Shown: one piece after another, positions 1 to 8,018 of the stretch
Layout of the letters: each line of letters starts with the position of its first letter
Position numbering within the stretch: position 1 is the stretch's first letter
Assembly (NCBI GenBank): GCA_003229935.1
Contig: QIGD01000010.1
Coordinates: forward strand, 1 to 18,067
Origin: Methanobacteriota archaeon
GTDB lineage: Archaea > Hydrothermarchaeota > Hydrothermarchaeia > Hydrothermarchaeales > BMS3B
Reading direction: 5' to 3'
DNA length: 18,067 bases
The notes under the pieces: model-generated
What the model was told of the DNA's origin: nothing
Database searches by the model: none
Seen by the model: the letters and a program-made list of their open reading frames with translations, nothing else
Made by a program: the position numbers and the translations under genes

Positions 1-112
1 TGGTTCCGAGGTACTTTATCACCTTTTGCCTCACCTTCCCATTCACCCATTTGTTTTCCACCTCGTAGTAGTATTTCTTATCTCCCCTCTTTTTACATCT
101 TATAAAGGACAT
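1..112 (-). CDS. Transposase, N-terminal fragment (cut by window edge)
   Basis: Reading the minus strand from an ATG at 112 gives 37 uninterrupted codons running off the window. The peptide begins MSFIRCKKRGDKKYYYEVEN and continues with WVNGKVRQKVIKYLG. The pattern 'Y-Y-x-V-E ... G-K-x-R-Q-x-V-I-K-Y-L-G' is the usual opening of archaeal and bacterial IS4/IS1634-like DDE transposases. A TATA-like stretch (minus-strand reading ATATTTATA, about 140-150) lies roughly 30 bases upstream, consistent with a short or absent leader. Only the N-terminus is visible, so neither the catalytic residues nor intactness can be judged, and the IS family is inferred from this opening motif alone. Confidence 0.62.
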   Translation of the reverse strand, partial: MSFIRCKKRGDKKYYYEVENKWVNGKVRQKVIKYLGT

Positions 113-125
113 AGTATTTATTTAT

Positions 126-193
126 GGGCACTATGGAATATAAATATTTCGATCTAGATGTTTTGAACTGATAGAAGAAATCAGTGGGCACTA
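126..193. repeat. Duplicated GGGCACTA octamer with a hairpin between copies
   Basis: GGGCACTA occurs at 126-133 and 186-193, with an inverted repeat ACTGAT/ATCAGT (loop AGAAGAA, 167-185) between them. A third copy lies at 5885-5892. The first two sit immediately upstream of the minus-strand transposase start, so one may belong to the terminal inverted repeat of that insertion sequence (reading TAGTGCCC from the transposase side). The other end of the element is outside the window, so the boundary cannot be fixed. Confidence 0.4.
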
Positions 194-250
194 AAAAGGA
201 GAATCCAACCAAGTTTTGATGCTATAGTCACGATATCGTAAACTCACAAA

Positions 251-287
251 AAAATTTAAATTGGGAGAGGACAAATTAAGAGAGGTT
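251..287 (+). promoter_or_regulatory. gyrA promoter and Shine-Dalgarno
   Basis: An AT-rich TATA-like box (AAAATTTAAATT region, about 251-260) is followed by GAGGTT at 282-287, six bases before the ATG at 294. This spacing would give a short leader containing the ribosome binding site and favours ATG 294 over the upstream in-frame TTG at 261. Confidence 0.5.
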
Positions 288-293
288 ATAATT

Positions 294-2708
294 ATGGTTT
301 CAGATGGAAATGTAATAGAGGTAAAAATTGAAGAAGAGATGAAAAAGAGTTATATCGATTATGCCATGAGTGTAATTGTTGGCAGGGCTCTTCCTGATGT
401 CAGAGATGGCCTGAAGCCTGTACATAGACGAATACTTTACTCAATGTATGAGCTTGGTCTTGTCCACAACAAACCCTACAAAAAATCTGCAAGAATAGTC
501 GGTGAAGTTCTTGGTAAATATCATCCCCATGGCGACACTGCTGTTTATGATGCCCTTGTAAGAATGGTTCAGGACTTTTCACTCAGGTATCCACTTGTGA
601 ATGGGCAGGGAAACTTTGGCAGTGTAGATGGCGACAGCCCTGCTGCCATGCGTTACACTGAGGCAAGACTTTCTGAGATAGCTGAAGAGATGCTGGTGAG
701 CATTGAGAAGAATACAGTAGATTTCGTGCCAAACTTTGACGATTCCCTCAAAGAACCATCTGTTCTTCCTGCTAAAATACCAAATCTCCTCATAAACGGT
801 TCTTCAGGCATAGCAGTGGGAATGGCAACAAATATGGCGCCACATAATCTAACTGAAATATGCAATGCCATAGTTATGCTCATTGATGATCCCATGCTGG
901 GTATCAATGATATGATGGAAATTGTAAAAGGGCCAGACTTTCCAACTGGAGCATTTATACTTGGACATAAAGGCATAACCAGTGCTCACACAACAGGGAG
1001 AGGAACTGTCAGGATAAGAGCAAGGGCAACAATAGAAGAGGACAAACACAATAAATCAAAAATTCTAGTTACTCAGATTCCCTACATGGTTAATAAGAGC
1101 AATCTTCTTGAAAGTATAGCAAATCTTGTTAAGGACAAAAAGATTGAAGATATTTCAGACCTCAGAGATGAGAGTGATAGAGAGGGTATGAGGATAGTAA
1201 TAGAGCTCAAGAGCAGTGCTACACCTGAGGTTGTACTCAGAAATCTCTACAAACACACACAGCTTGAAACGACATTTGGAATAATAAACCTCGCTATTGT
1301 GAATGGAGAGCCAAAAGTACTCAATCTGAAACAGCTTATAAAGGAATTCCTTAAACACAGAAAGAAAGTTGTTATAAGACAGACAAAATTTGACTTGGAG
1401 AAGGCTGAGAATAGGGCTCACATCCTCCAGGGTATGGTAATAGCCCTTGACAACATAGATGCAGTTATAAAACTAATAAAGGGCTCCACAGAGGTAAAAG
1501 AAGCAAAAACAGGGCTGATAGATACGTTTGGACTTACTGAAGTTCAGGCTCAGGCAATACTTGATATGCGCCTCCACAGGCTCACTGCTCTAGAGAGAAA
1601 TAGAATCATTGATGAACATAAAGAACTTCTGAAGAAGATAGAAGAGCTTAAATCTATTCTTGGAAGTGAAGAAAAAATCTTTGAAATTATAAAGAAAGAA
1701 ATCATTGATATTAAGGGAAAATACGGTGATGATAGGAGAACACAGATTATAGAGCAGGAAGATGAGATAAATATTGAAGACCTCATCGTAAAAGAAGATA
1801 TGGTCATAACCAGAACCCATAGAGGATACATAAAGAGCATCCCTCTCAGCACCTACAGGATGCAGCGCCGGGGTGGAAGGGGAGTAATGGGTATGGAAAC
1901 TAAAGGTGAAGATACTGTTAAAGACTTATATATAGCCTCAACCCACGACTATATGCTATTTTTCTCAAATAAAGGTAAAGTCTACTGGCTCAAAGTGTAT
2001 GAGATTCCCACAGCAGGAAGATATTCACAGGGCAAGGCTATAGTCAATCTGCTAAAATTAAGCGAAGAAGAGAAGATAACAGCCACAATAACTGTGAAGG
2101 AGTTTTCAAGCGAGATATATATATTATTTGTTACAAAAAGAGGAAGAGTTAAAAAAACCAGTCTGGCTGCCTATAAACATCCCAGAAAAGATGGTATTAG
2201 GGCCATAAGCCTTGAAGAAGGTGATGAACTGGTTGACGTTGAGTTGACAGACGGCAAAAACAAGGTAATTATATCAACAAAGTATGGCAAAGCCATAAAA
2301 TTCAGAGAGGAAGATGTTAGGTCTATGGGAAGAACAGCCATGGGAGTTAAGGGGATAAATCTCAGAGCAAGAGATGAAGTTGTCGGGTCTGAGGTTGTAA
2401 AGAAAGGAGAGACAATCTTTGCTGTTACTGAACATGGCTATGGAAAGAGAACCAGGGTTGGGGGCTATCCAATTCAGAGCAGAGGAGGTAAGGGAGTAAT
2501 AAATATTATACCCAGCGTGAGAAATGGTCTTGTAATTGGAATACTCAGCGTTAAAGACGATGACGGAATTATACTCACCAGCTCAAAGGGTATTGTAATA
2601 AGAGTCCCTGTGAAGGACATTTCAGTTATGGGAAGGAATACGCAGGGAGTTAAAATAATGAATCTTGATAAGGGAGATAGTGTGGTTGCTCTCTCCAAGG
2701 TTCATTAA
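294..2708 (+). CDS. gyrA: DNA gyrase subunit A
   Basis: This is the breakage-reunion subunit of type IIA topoisomerase, which introduces negative supercoils with GyrB and ATP. The 804-residue chain has the N-terminal winged-helix/tower region opening with IDYAMSVIVGRALPDVRDGL, and the catalytic tyrosine at about Tyr121 in AAMRYTEAR, matching E. coli Tyr122. A C-terminal beta-pinwheel domain of repeated blades starts near residue 490. The GyrA box QRRGGRG at about residue 524 is the signature that separates gyrase from topoisomerase IV. Length is normal for archaeal GyrA, with no long acidic tail. The start at ATG 294 is preferred because GAGGTT lies six bases upstream; a TTG 33 bases earlier is possible. 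Archaeal gyrA commonly sits beside gyrB, but here the upstream side is an insertion-sequence end and gyrB is not in the window. Confidence 0.97.
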   Translation: MVSDGNVIEVKIEEEMKKSYIDYAMSVIVGRALPDVRDGLKPVHRRILYSMYELGLVHNKPYKKSARIVGEVLGKYHPHGDTAVYDALVRMVQDFSLRYPLVNGQGNFGSVDGDSPAAMRYTEARLSEIAEEMLVSIEKNTVDFVPNFDDSLKEPSVLPAKIPNLLINGSSGIAVGMATNMAPHNLTEICNAIVMLIDDPMLGINDMMEIVKGPDFPTGAFILGHKGITSAHTTGRGTVRIRARATIEEDKHNKSKILVTQIPYMVNKSNLLESIANLVKDKKIEDISDLRDESDREGMRIVIELKSSATPEVVLRNLYKHTQLETTFGIINLAIVNGEPKVLNLKQLIKEFLKHRKKVVIRQTKFDLEKAENRAHILQGMVIALDNIDAVIKLIKGSTEVKEAKTGLIDTFGLTEVQAQAILDMRLHRLTALERNRIIDEHKELLKKIEELKSILGSEEKIFEIIKKEIIDIKGKYGDDRRTQIIEQEDEINIEDLIVKEDMVITRTHRGYIKSIPLSTYRMQRRGGRGVMGMETKGEDTVKDLYIASTHDYMLFFSNKGKVYWLKVYEIPTAGRYSQGKAIVNLLKLSEEEKITATITVKEFSSEIYILFVTKRGRVKKTSLAAYKHPRKDGIRAISLEEGDELVDVELTDGKNKVIISTKYGKAIKFREEDVRSMGRTAMGVKGINLRARDEVVGSEVVKKGETIFAVTEHGYGKRTRVGGYPIQSRGGKGVINIIPSVRNGLVIGILSVKDDDGIILTSSKGIVIRVPVKDISVMGRNTQGVKIMNLDKGDSVVALSKVH

Positions 2709-2810
2709 TCTCTTTCTGTTTTAAATCATGTAGATAGATACACCTGTTATATAGAACCTATATAATATAAGGAGTTATATAACATGTATACTCAATATAT
2801 TCTAATTGGA

Positions 2811-2822
2811 AAAAGTATATAT
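2811..2822 (+). promoter_or_regulatory. TATA-like box for a probably leaderless gene
   Basis: AAAAGTATATAT is centred about 28 bases before the ATG at 2847, and no Shine-Dalgarno sequence is visible in between. This is the arrangement expected for an archaeal leaderless transcript. The preceding 2709-2810 gap is AT-rich, with two GTTATAT copies (about 2747 and 2774), and holds no gene I can support. Confidence 0.5.
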
Positions 2823-2846
2823 GGCTATACAGTAAAATGATAAACC

Positions 2847-3680
2847 ATGAACAACAGGAAGGTGGGCATAAACTGGGTAAATGTAAAGGAGTTAAACTGC
2901 CATGGAACAGTAGACATTGAAGATGTGGATGTTGTGGAGATTTCATTGGCTGATTTTGACTTCCTTAAATTCGGAGAGGATATTGTCAATTTTGCCCTGA
3001 CCATTAAAGAAAATTATGATATAAACTATACAGTTCATGCACCCTATCAGAATTCATACATTGAAAAGACAAGAGTTAATCTCTCAAAAATAGATGAGAG
3101 GAATATAAAACTTATGGAAGAGACTATAAAACTAAGCAGCGAGATAGGTGCTGAGACCATTGTTGTACATGCGGGAGACGCAATCAGCAGAGGGGCTGAG
3201 GAAAATGCTGTGGAAAATTTAAAGACGGTTTGTGGGATTGCCAGCTATTATGGTATGGATATAGCTCTTGAAAATATATTTACAGACGAGAATGGTACAA
3301 AGAGGGTCGGAGAAACCCCACAGGAGCTTTTAGACATATGCAATAGGGTATCAAAAGATAATATGGGGGTGAATTTCGATGTAGGTCATGCTTTTATCTC
3401 CTCAACCAAGTATAATCTTAAAATAGAGGATTACTTTAATACGCTCAGGAACCATATAATACATATGCATATCCACAATAACCATGGAATAGAAAAAACA
3501 CCATGGGACGAGCATCTGCCTCTATTTGCAGGGCTGATAGACTATAGAGAATTAGAATATCTTATAAGAGGGAGAAATATTATACTGGAGATTAGAGCGG
3601 GGTCCACCGATGACATCTCAGCAAGTCTCGAATTTATAAAAGGAAAAAAGAGGTTAGAACCTCTGGCTTCTGTTGCCTGA
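2847..3680 (+). CDS. Sugar phosphate isomerase/epimerase-like TIM-barrel protein (AP endonuclease family 2 fold)
   Basis: The 277-residue protein has the xylose-isomerase-like TIM-barrel pattern. Candidate metal ligands appear in order: histidine in VVHAGD, glutamate in ALENIF, aspartate in NFDVGHAF, histidines in HMHIHNNHG, and glutamate in LEIRAG near the C-terminus. The family covers endonuclease IV, sugar-phosphate isomerases, hydroxypyruvate isomerase and 3-dehydroshikimate dehydratase; sequence alone does not decide the substrate. The fuller endonuclease IV metal set is not obvious, which favours a small-molecule enzyme. It is likely transcribed alone from a TATA-like box 28 bases upstream, without a ribosome binding site. 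It lies downstream of gyrA in the same direction, with 138 bases between. Confidence 0.8.
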   Translation: MNNRKVGINWVNVKELNCHGTVDIEDVDVVEISLADFDFLKFGEDIVNFALTIKENYDINYTVHAPYQNSYIEKTRVNLSKIDERNIKLMEETIKLSSEIGAETIVVHAGDAISRGAEENAVENLKTVCGIASYYGMDIALENIFTDENGTKRVGETPQELLDICNRVSKDNMGVNFDVGHAFISSTKYNLKIEDYFNTLRNHIIHMHIHNNHGIEKTPWDEHLPLFAGLIDYRELEYLIRGRNIILEIRAGSTDDISASLEFIKGKKRLEPLASVA

Positions 3681-3733
3681 CATTCCTGTTGTTCAATTAA
3701 ATACCTGTGGTGGTTACTTTTTTTCATTTAGCT

Positions 3734-4003
3734 ATGTATCTGAAGGAGATTAAGATATGCACAAATACATGTTCAGGTATAAATAGAATAGCAAAGATAT
3801 ATTTTGAGGACAAAGGCAAGACTTTTTACTGGGATGAGATATCCCCTGAAAAAATAAGGAAATCACCTGGTGGGAAAGTTACTCCGGAAGATTTAAAGGA
3901 GATAACCGAAGTTCTACTTAAAGAAAGAGCTAGAAGAAGGTTCACTTTGGATGCAAGATTAATTTCACAGGCATTAAAGAGCCTAATAGGTAAAAAATTA
4001 TGA
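3734..4003 (+). CDS. Small protein of unknown function (89 aa)
   Basis: I do not recognise this protein. It is basic and soluble, with no membrane segment. The N-terminus has a short cysteine pair (CTNTC, about residues 9-13), then a region resembling a beta strand (AKIYFEDKGKTFYWDEI), and a helical, Arg/Lys-rich C-terminus (LLKERARRRF). ATG 3734 is favoured over a GTG near 3707. A weak AT-rich box (about 3695-3703) lies some 30 bases before it, which would make the message nearly leaderless. Its stop overlaps a TTATGA at 3998-4003, and another small reading frame follows after 19 bases. Both lie upstream of dapF in the same direction, so a shared transcript is possible. Confidence 0.6.
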   Translation: MYLKEIKICTNTCSGINRIAKIYFEDKGKTFYWDEISPEKIRKSPGGKVTPEDLKEITEVLLKERARRRFTLDARLISQALKSLIGKKL

Positions 4004-4022
4004 GAAAATCAGTAGAACTTTT

Positions 4023-4190
4023 ATGACGCTGGATGATAGCAAGCTTTCTGATGCAATCAAGACAGGCAGAGATGGTAATAACGGTGAAACTACTGGATAT
4101 TTAGAGGAAGCACTAAAATATGGAAATCTGGCAGGAGAGACGTTGAAAAAGGCAAAAAATCTTTACTTGGTAGACGATTCAAAGAAATAA
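4023..4190 (+). CDS. Small hydrophilic protein of unknown function (55 aa)
   Basis: The frame opens with MTLDDSKLSDAIKTGRDGN and closes with NLYLVDDSKK, and is highly charged and probably helical in its second half. No family is recognised. The frame stays open upstream to a TAG at 3987-3989 but offers no better start. No Shine-Dalgarno sequence precedes the ATG, so translation may depend on coupling to the upstream gene, whose stop lies 19 bases before. It ends 22 bases before the dapF start. The amino-acid composition looks like a real protein, but its short length keeps the call tentative. Confidence 0.45.
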   Translation: MTLDDSKLSDAIKTGRDGNNGETTGYLEEALKYGNLAGETLKKAKNLYLVDDSKK

Positions 4191-4212
4191 TTTATGTTAG
4201 GAGATATTGACT

Positions 4213-5076
4213 ATGTACTTCTACAAATATCATGGCACAGGAAATGACTTTATTCTTGTGGACAATCGAAAAAGAGTTATTCCAGAAGAAAAACTCAGTC
4301 TGGCTGCTGTAAACTTATGTCATAGAAACTTCGGAATAGGTGCTGATGGTCTTATGCTAATTGAAGATTCGGAAAATGCTGACATTAAATTCAGAATTTT
4401 TAATCCCGACGGTAGCGAGGCAGAGATGTGTGGCAATGGAATGAGATGCTTTGCAAAACATGTCTACGACTTCGGTATTATTACAATACCCAAGATTAAA
4501 GTTGAAACTCTTGCAGGAGTGCTCAATGTTAATGTCGTGGAGAACGGTGAGATAAGCTATATAAAGGTGGATATGGGCAAACCCGAGCTGGACAGGAGAA
4601 ATATTCCTGCAGCAGGTGAAGGTAAAATTATAAGGGAAAGGGTGGATAATGGCAGGGAGATAAGTGCAGTTAACACGGGTGTGCCCCATGTGGTTACATT
4701 CACAAAAAATATTGATAGTATAGATGTATGCAGTATTGGAAGAAAGATAAGATACAACAAGCTTTTTCCAGAAGGAATAAATGTAAATTTTCTTGAGAAA
4801 ACTGGCGAGAATAAATTTAAAATAAGAACCTATGAAAGAGGTGTGGAAAACGAAACGCTTGCATGTGGAACAGGAATCACAGCCTCAGCAGTTCTTGCAT
4901 ATCTTCTTGGAGAAGCTAGGGGAAAAAGAATAGAGGTAGATGCAAGGGGAGGCCGGGTTTTTGTGGAGTTGGAAGTTGATGGTAAGGAGGTTAAAAAGGC
5001 TTATATGATAGGCCCCGCCGAGATGGTCTTTGAGGGTGACATAGTTGAGAGTAAATTTATCAGGGAGAAAAAATGA
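4213..5076 (+). CDS. dapF: Diaminopimelate epimerase
   Basis: The enzyme interconverts LL- and meso-diaminopimelate in the lysine pathway by a cofactor-free two-cysteine mechanism. Both catalytic cysteines are present: Cys73 in EMCGNGMRC and Cys218 in ETLACGTGI. The N-terminal KYHGTGNDF motif is also intact. At 287 residues the length is normal. ATG 4213 is chosen because AGGAG at 4199-4203 lies nine bases upstream; the TTG six bases earlier would be too close. The stop overlaps the next start as ATGA (5073-5076), implying translational coupling with the presenilin-like protease gene. No other lysine-pathway gene is in the window. Confidence 0.96.
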   Translation: MYFYKYHGTGNDFILVDNRKRVIPEEKLSLAAVNLCHRNFGIGADGLMLIEDSENADIKFRIFNPDGSEAEMCGNGMRCFAKHVYDFGIITIPKIKVETLAGVLNVNVVENGEISYIKVDMGKPELDRRNIPAAGEGKIIRERVDNGREISAVNTGVPHVVTFTKNIDSIDVCSIGRKIRYNKLFPEGINVNFLEKTGENKFKIRTYERGVENETLACGTGITASAVLAYLLGEARGKRIEVDARGGRVFVELEVDGKEVKKAYMIGPAEMVFEGDIVESKFIREKK

Positions 5077-5867
5077 AGAAACTTTTATTTTTTATATCTG
5101 TGGCTTTAATATTAACCCAGTTACTCAGTATTGCATATATCAGAGAACTATTCTCCTCTGTTACTAGTCCACAACAGGTGTTATCACCTGACAGAAATTC
5201 AACGGCGAATGCTTTTATTCTCCCCATTATCTTCATAATAGCTATAAATCTCTACCTTTTCCTCTTCAAATTTAAAGTATCCCTTAAGTTATTCAGATTA
5301 TATTTCTTTGCCGTTTCTATTTTCTCCTGGGTGATTATTCTGTCAATATTGTCCCCATATATTTATATATGGGCGATTTTTATTGTTTTTCTTTCTCCTT
5401 TCGTTCTAATGAAAACAAAATATAGATATATCTCTGAAGATATTTTCGCAATGTCACTTTCTTCAATAGCTGGAGCATCTTTAGCTCTGATGTTCAACTT
5501 AAACACCCTTTTTATTACAATAGCTCTACTCTCTTTGCTTGATTATTACTTTGTTCTGAAAAATAAGAAAATTGTTAAAATTGCAGAGAAAATGAAGGAA
5601 TCCAGAATCCCTATTGGAATAGCTGTAGGTAGTGAAAAAAAGAGAATGGCTCTGGGCTATGGAGACCTCATATTTTCAGCAGGTCTGGTTTCGGCAGCCT
5701 TCATTAAAGGGGGTTTTGCAGAAGCTATGAGCATTGGTTTTTTTGCTTCCCTCAGCTTATTTTTATATCTCAACTACTTTATGAAGAAGGGTAAGGCACT
5801 CCCGGCTCTTCCACCTATTTTTATCGGGTCACTCTTCGGCGCCATTGTCTCATGGATTTTAATTTGA
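5073..5867 (+). CDS. Presenilin/signal-peptide-peptidase-like intramembrane aspartyl protease
   Basis: The 264-residue integral membrane protein shows the three signatures of the archaeal presenilin-homologue class in order. A conserved-position aspartate (Asp157) sits in the membrane-segment motif LLDYYF, Asp198 sits in GYGD (the GxGD catalytic motif), and PAL is at residues 244-246 in ALPALPP. About nine hydrophobic segments are visible, with a hydrophilic loop (about 163-193) between the two catalytic helices. The family cleaves membrane-spanning peptides; the substrates of this copy are unknown. The first catalytic motif reads LDY rather than the textbook YD, but the aspartate is retained. 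It is translationally coupled to dapF; I see no functional reason for that pairing. Confidence 0.85.
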   Translation: MKKLLFFISVALILTQLLSIAYIRELFSSVTSPQQVLSPDRNSTANAFILPIIFIIAINLYLFLFKFKVSLKLFRLYFFAVSIFSWVIILSILSPYIYIWAIFIVFLSPFVLMKTKYRYISEDIFAMSLSSIAGASLALMFNLNTLFITIALLSLLDYYFVLKNKKIVKIAEKMKESRIPIGIAVGSEKKRMALGYGDLIFSAGLVSAAFIKGGFAEAMSIGFFASLSLFLYLNYFMKKGKALPALPPIFIGSLFGAIVSWILI

Positions 5868-6051
5868 TGGTTAGAAAATCGAAGGGGCACTATAATTATA
5901 TGACGAAGTTGATAATCAGAAGTTCGAAATGCCAATATATGCTTGTGTGCTGGTTGAAAATACTAACGACAAATTTTTTATACCAGGATAATGTATTAGT
6001 TATACTTACCTATTAGCTGCATAGTGTTAGGGAAAATAAGGAGGATTTTAA
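5868..6051 (+). promoter_or_regulatory. nrdD upstream region with strong Shine-Dalgarno
   Basis: This 184-base gap contains a GGGCACTA copy at 5885-5892, AT-rich boxes that could serve as TATA elements (AATTTTTTATACC, about 5972-5984, and TTAGTTATACTT around 5997-6006), and AAGGAGG at 6038-6044, seven bases before the nrdD ATG. No gene is supported here. I did not see a clear operator palindrome. Confidence 0.45.
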
Positions 6052-8004
6052 ATGCAGAAGCCAGAAGTTGACATATATCAGAAAGACGTTACTGACCTTG
6101 CTCTCTTTGTCAAGGTGAGTCAGGGTAATGTGCTCAAATGGGATATAAACAGAATAGTTTCCTCTCTTCTCAAAGAGGTCGGAATTGACGAAGCCTTGGC
6201 TTTAAACATAGCAATATCTGTTGAGAGAATAATAAAAGATTCAGGAATTGAGTTTATCACAGGACCTCTAATCAGAGAAATTGTAAATACAGAATTAATA
6301 AAGCGTGGACTGGAAAAGGAGAGGAAGAAATACACCAGACTGGGTATGCCCATACATGATGTCCACAGACTTATAACAAGTCATAACAAGGAAAATGCCA
6401 ACGTACCTCATGGTCCAGAAGCAACTAATCTTAGCCTTGCCGAGAGTATTAAAAAGCAATATGCTCTTCTTAAAATATTCTCACCAGAGGTTGCTCTTGC
6501 TCATGAGCGTGGTGATGTTCATCTTCATGATATGGGTTTTATAGACCGTCCATATTGTTCAGGCAATAGTATAGAGTATGTTAAGAAATTCGGATTGAGT
6601 CTGCCCAATGCCCTTTCAATATCAAAACCTGCAAAACAGGCTGATGTTCTTATACTGCATTTGATAAAATTCAGCGCAGCTCTGCAGGGAGTATTTGCAG
6701 GAGCTATAGGTTGGGATGCTGTGAATCTTTTTCTTGCACCCTATCTTGTGGGAAAGAGTGATAAAGAGATATATCAGATTGCTCAAATGCTTGTCTTTGA
6801 ATTTGCACAACAGGCTGTTGCAAGAGGTGGTCAGAGTATTTTCAGTGACCTTAATCTCTATTGGGAGATTCCAAAACACTTTATGGGTGTTGAAGCAATA
6901 GGTCCTGGAGGTAAATTTACAGGCAATACTTATGAAGACTATCTGCCAGAAGCTCAGCGCTTTGTTCTTGCTCTTATTAAAGTATATCTGGATGGCGATG
7001 GTATGGGAAGGCCATTTTTCTTTCCAAAGCCACAGATACATATAACAGAAAGACTATTTCAAACTGAAGGTTATAAGGACTTCCTTTACAGGGCTGCTGA
7101 ACTTTCCTCAGTCAGAGGTAACAGTTACTATGTGTTTGACAGGGGAGATACAGCAAAGATAAGTGAATGCTGCCGTCTTTCTTTTAAGCTTGATGAGAGT
7201 GACCTTGAAGATGCAAAGACACCATGGAAGATGCGTTACTCTGCCATGCAGAATGTAACATTGAATCTTCCTAGGATAGCATACGAAGCAGGTGGAAGTG
7301 ATGCTAAATTATTTGAGCTCATATCTGAGAGATTAGAAATAGCTGCAAAGGCTCATGTCGCCAAGAGGGGATTTATAACCTCACTTCTCAATTTAGGTCA
7401 TGGAGGACCTCTCGGTCTTCTTACGATGGATAAAGATGGAGAGTCTTACTACCGTCTCCATAAAGCTACTTATTTAATGGGCATGCTTGGATTGAACGAA
7501 TTGGTACAGTATCACACTGGAGAGGAAATCCATGAAAGTAATTCAGCTCTGAAACTCGGTCTTAGAGTTATTGCTCATATGAGTAGAGAGTGCGATAGAC
7601 TCAGTGAAAGATATAATATGCGGTTTGTTCTTGAGCAGACTCCTGCTGAAAGCACTGCTTACAGAATGGCAAAGCTTGACTTAATACACTACCCTGCTCA
7701 AACAGGGAAGATTGTAAAGGGTGACCTTGCTCGAGGTGAAGTATATTATACTAATTCCACCTATCTTAATGTTTCTACACCTATTTCACCTATAGATAGA
7801 GTGAAGAAGGAGGGTATGTTCCATCCCATGATCCATGCTGGCAGCTTAACACATATATGGCTTGGTGAGGCAAAACCTGACCCGGAGGGTATAGCAAGTT
7901 TTGTTGTCAAAACCTTTAGAAACACAACAAATGACCAGATTGCATTCTCCCCAGAGTTTACATCCTGTCTGGACTGCGGCAGGGTGGAGAGAGGTATTAA
8001 TTAA
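6052..8004 (+). CDS. nrdD: Anaerobic (class III) ribonucleotide reductase, catalytic barrel chain lacking the glycyl-radical domain
   Basis: NrdD reduces ribonucleoside triphosphates to deoxyribonucleotides under anaerobic conditions. Residues about 15-105 form an ATP-cone regulatory domain. The ten-stranded barrel follows, with Cys169 in RPYCSGNS and the Cys373-Cys374 pair in SECCRLS as candidates for the two active-site cysteines. The C-terminus reaches the usual QIAFSPEFTSCLDC, giving the first zinc-ribbon pair at Cys639/Cys642, then ends eight residues later at RVERGIN. Normal NrdD continues with a second CxxC and the glycyl-radical loop on the same chain; here these are encoded by the next gene in another frame. 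AAGGAGG lies seven bases upstream of the start. The stop overlaps the ribosome binding site of the next gene, so the two are cotranslated. Confidence 0.93.
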   Translation: MQKPEVDIYQKDVTDLALFVKVSQGNVLKWDINRIVSSLLKEVGIDEALALNIAISVERIIKDSGIEFITGPLIREIVNTELIKRGLEKERKKYTRLGMPIHDVHRLITSHNKENANVPHGPEATNLSLAESIKKQYALLKIFSPEVALAHERGDVHLHDMGFIDRPYCSGNSIEYVKKFGLSLPNALSISKPAKQADVLILHLIKFSAALQGVFAGAIGWDAVNLFLAPYLVGKSDKEIYQIAQMLVFEFAQQAVARGGQSIFSDLNLYWEIPKHFMGVEAIGPGGKFTGNTYEDYLPEAQRFVLALIKVYLDGDGMGRPFFFPKPQIHITERLFQTEGYKDFLYRAAELSSVRGNSYYVFDRGDTAKISECCRLSFKLDESDLEDAKTPWKMRYSAMQNVTLNLPRIAYEAGGSDAKLFELISERLEIAAKAHVAKRGFITSLLNLGHGGPLGLLTMDKDGESYYRLHKATYLMGMLGLNELVQYHTGEEIHESNSALKLGLRVIAHMSRECDRLSERYNMRFVLEQTPAESTAYRMAKLDLIHYPAQTGKIVKGDLARGEVYYTNSTYLNVSTPISPIDRVKKEGMFHPMIHAGSLTHIWLGEAKPDPEGIASFVVKTFRNTTNDQIAFSPEFTSCLDCGRVERGIN

Positions 8005-8010
8005 GGAGGT
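8003..8010 (+). promoter_or_regulatory. Shine-Dalgarno overlapping the nrdD stop
   Basis: AAGGAGGT begins within the nrdD TAA stop (8002-8004) and lies eight bases before ATG 8019. It is among the strongest ribosome binding sites in the window. This argues that the following gene is a deliberate separate cistron and not the tail of a frameshifted nrdD. Confidence 0.8.
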
Positions 8011-8018
8011 AATATAAA

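Noticed and set aside
261..293. Upstream TTG start for gyrA
   Set aside because: The TTG lies within the TATA-like region, and GAGGTT is correctly spaced for ATG 294.
2747..2783. Repeated GTTATAT around 2747-2780 as an operator
   Set aside because: The sequence is low-complexity AT-rich, so such repeats are expected by chance.
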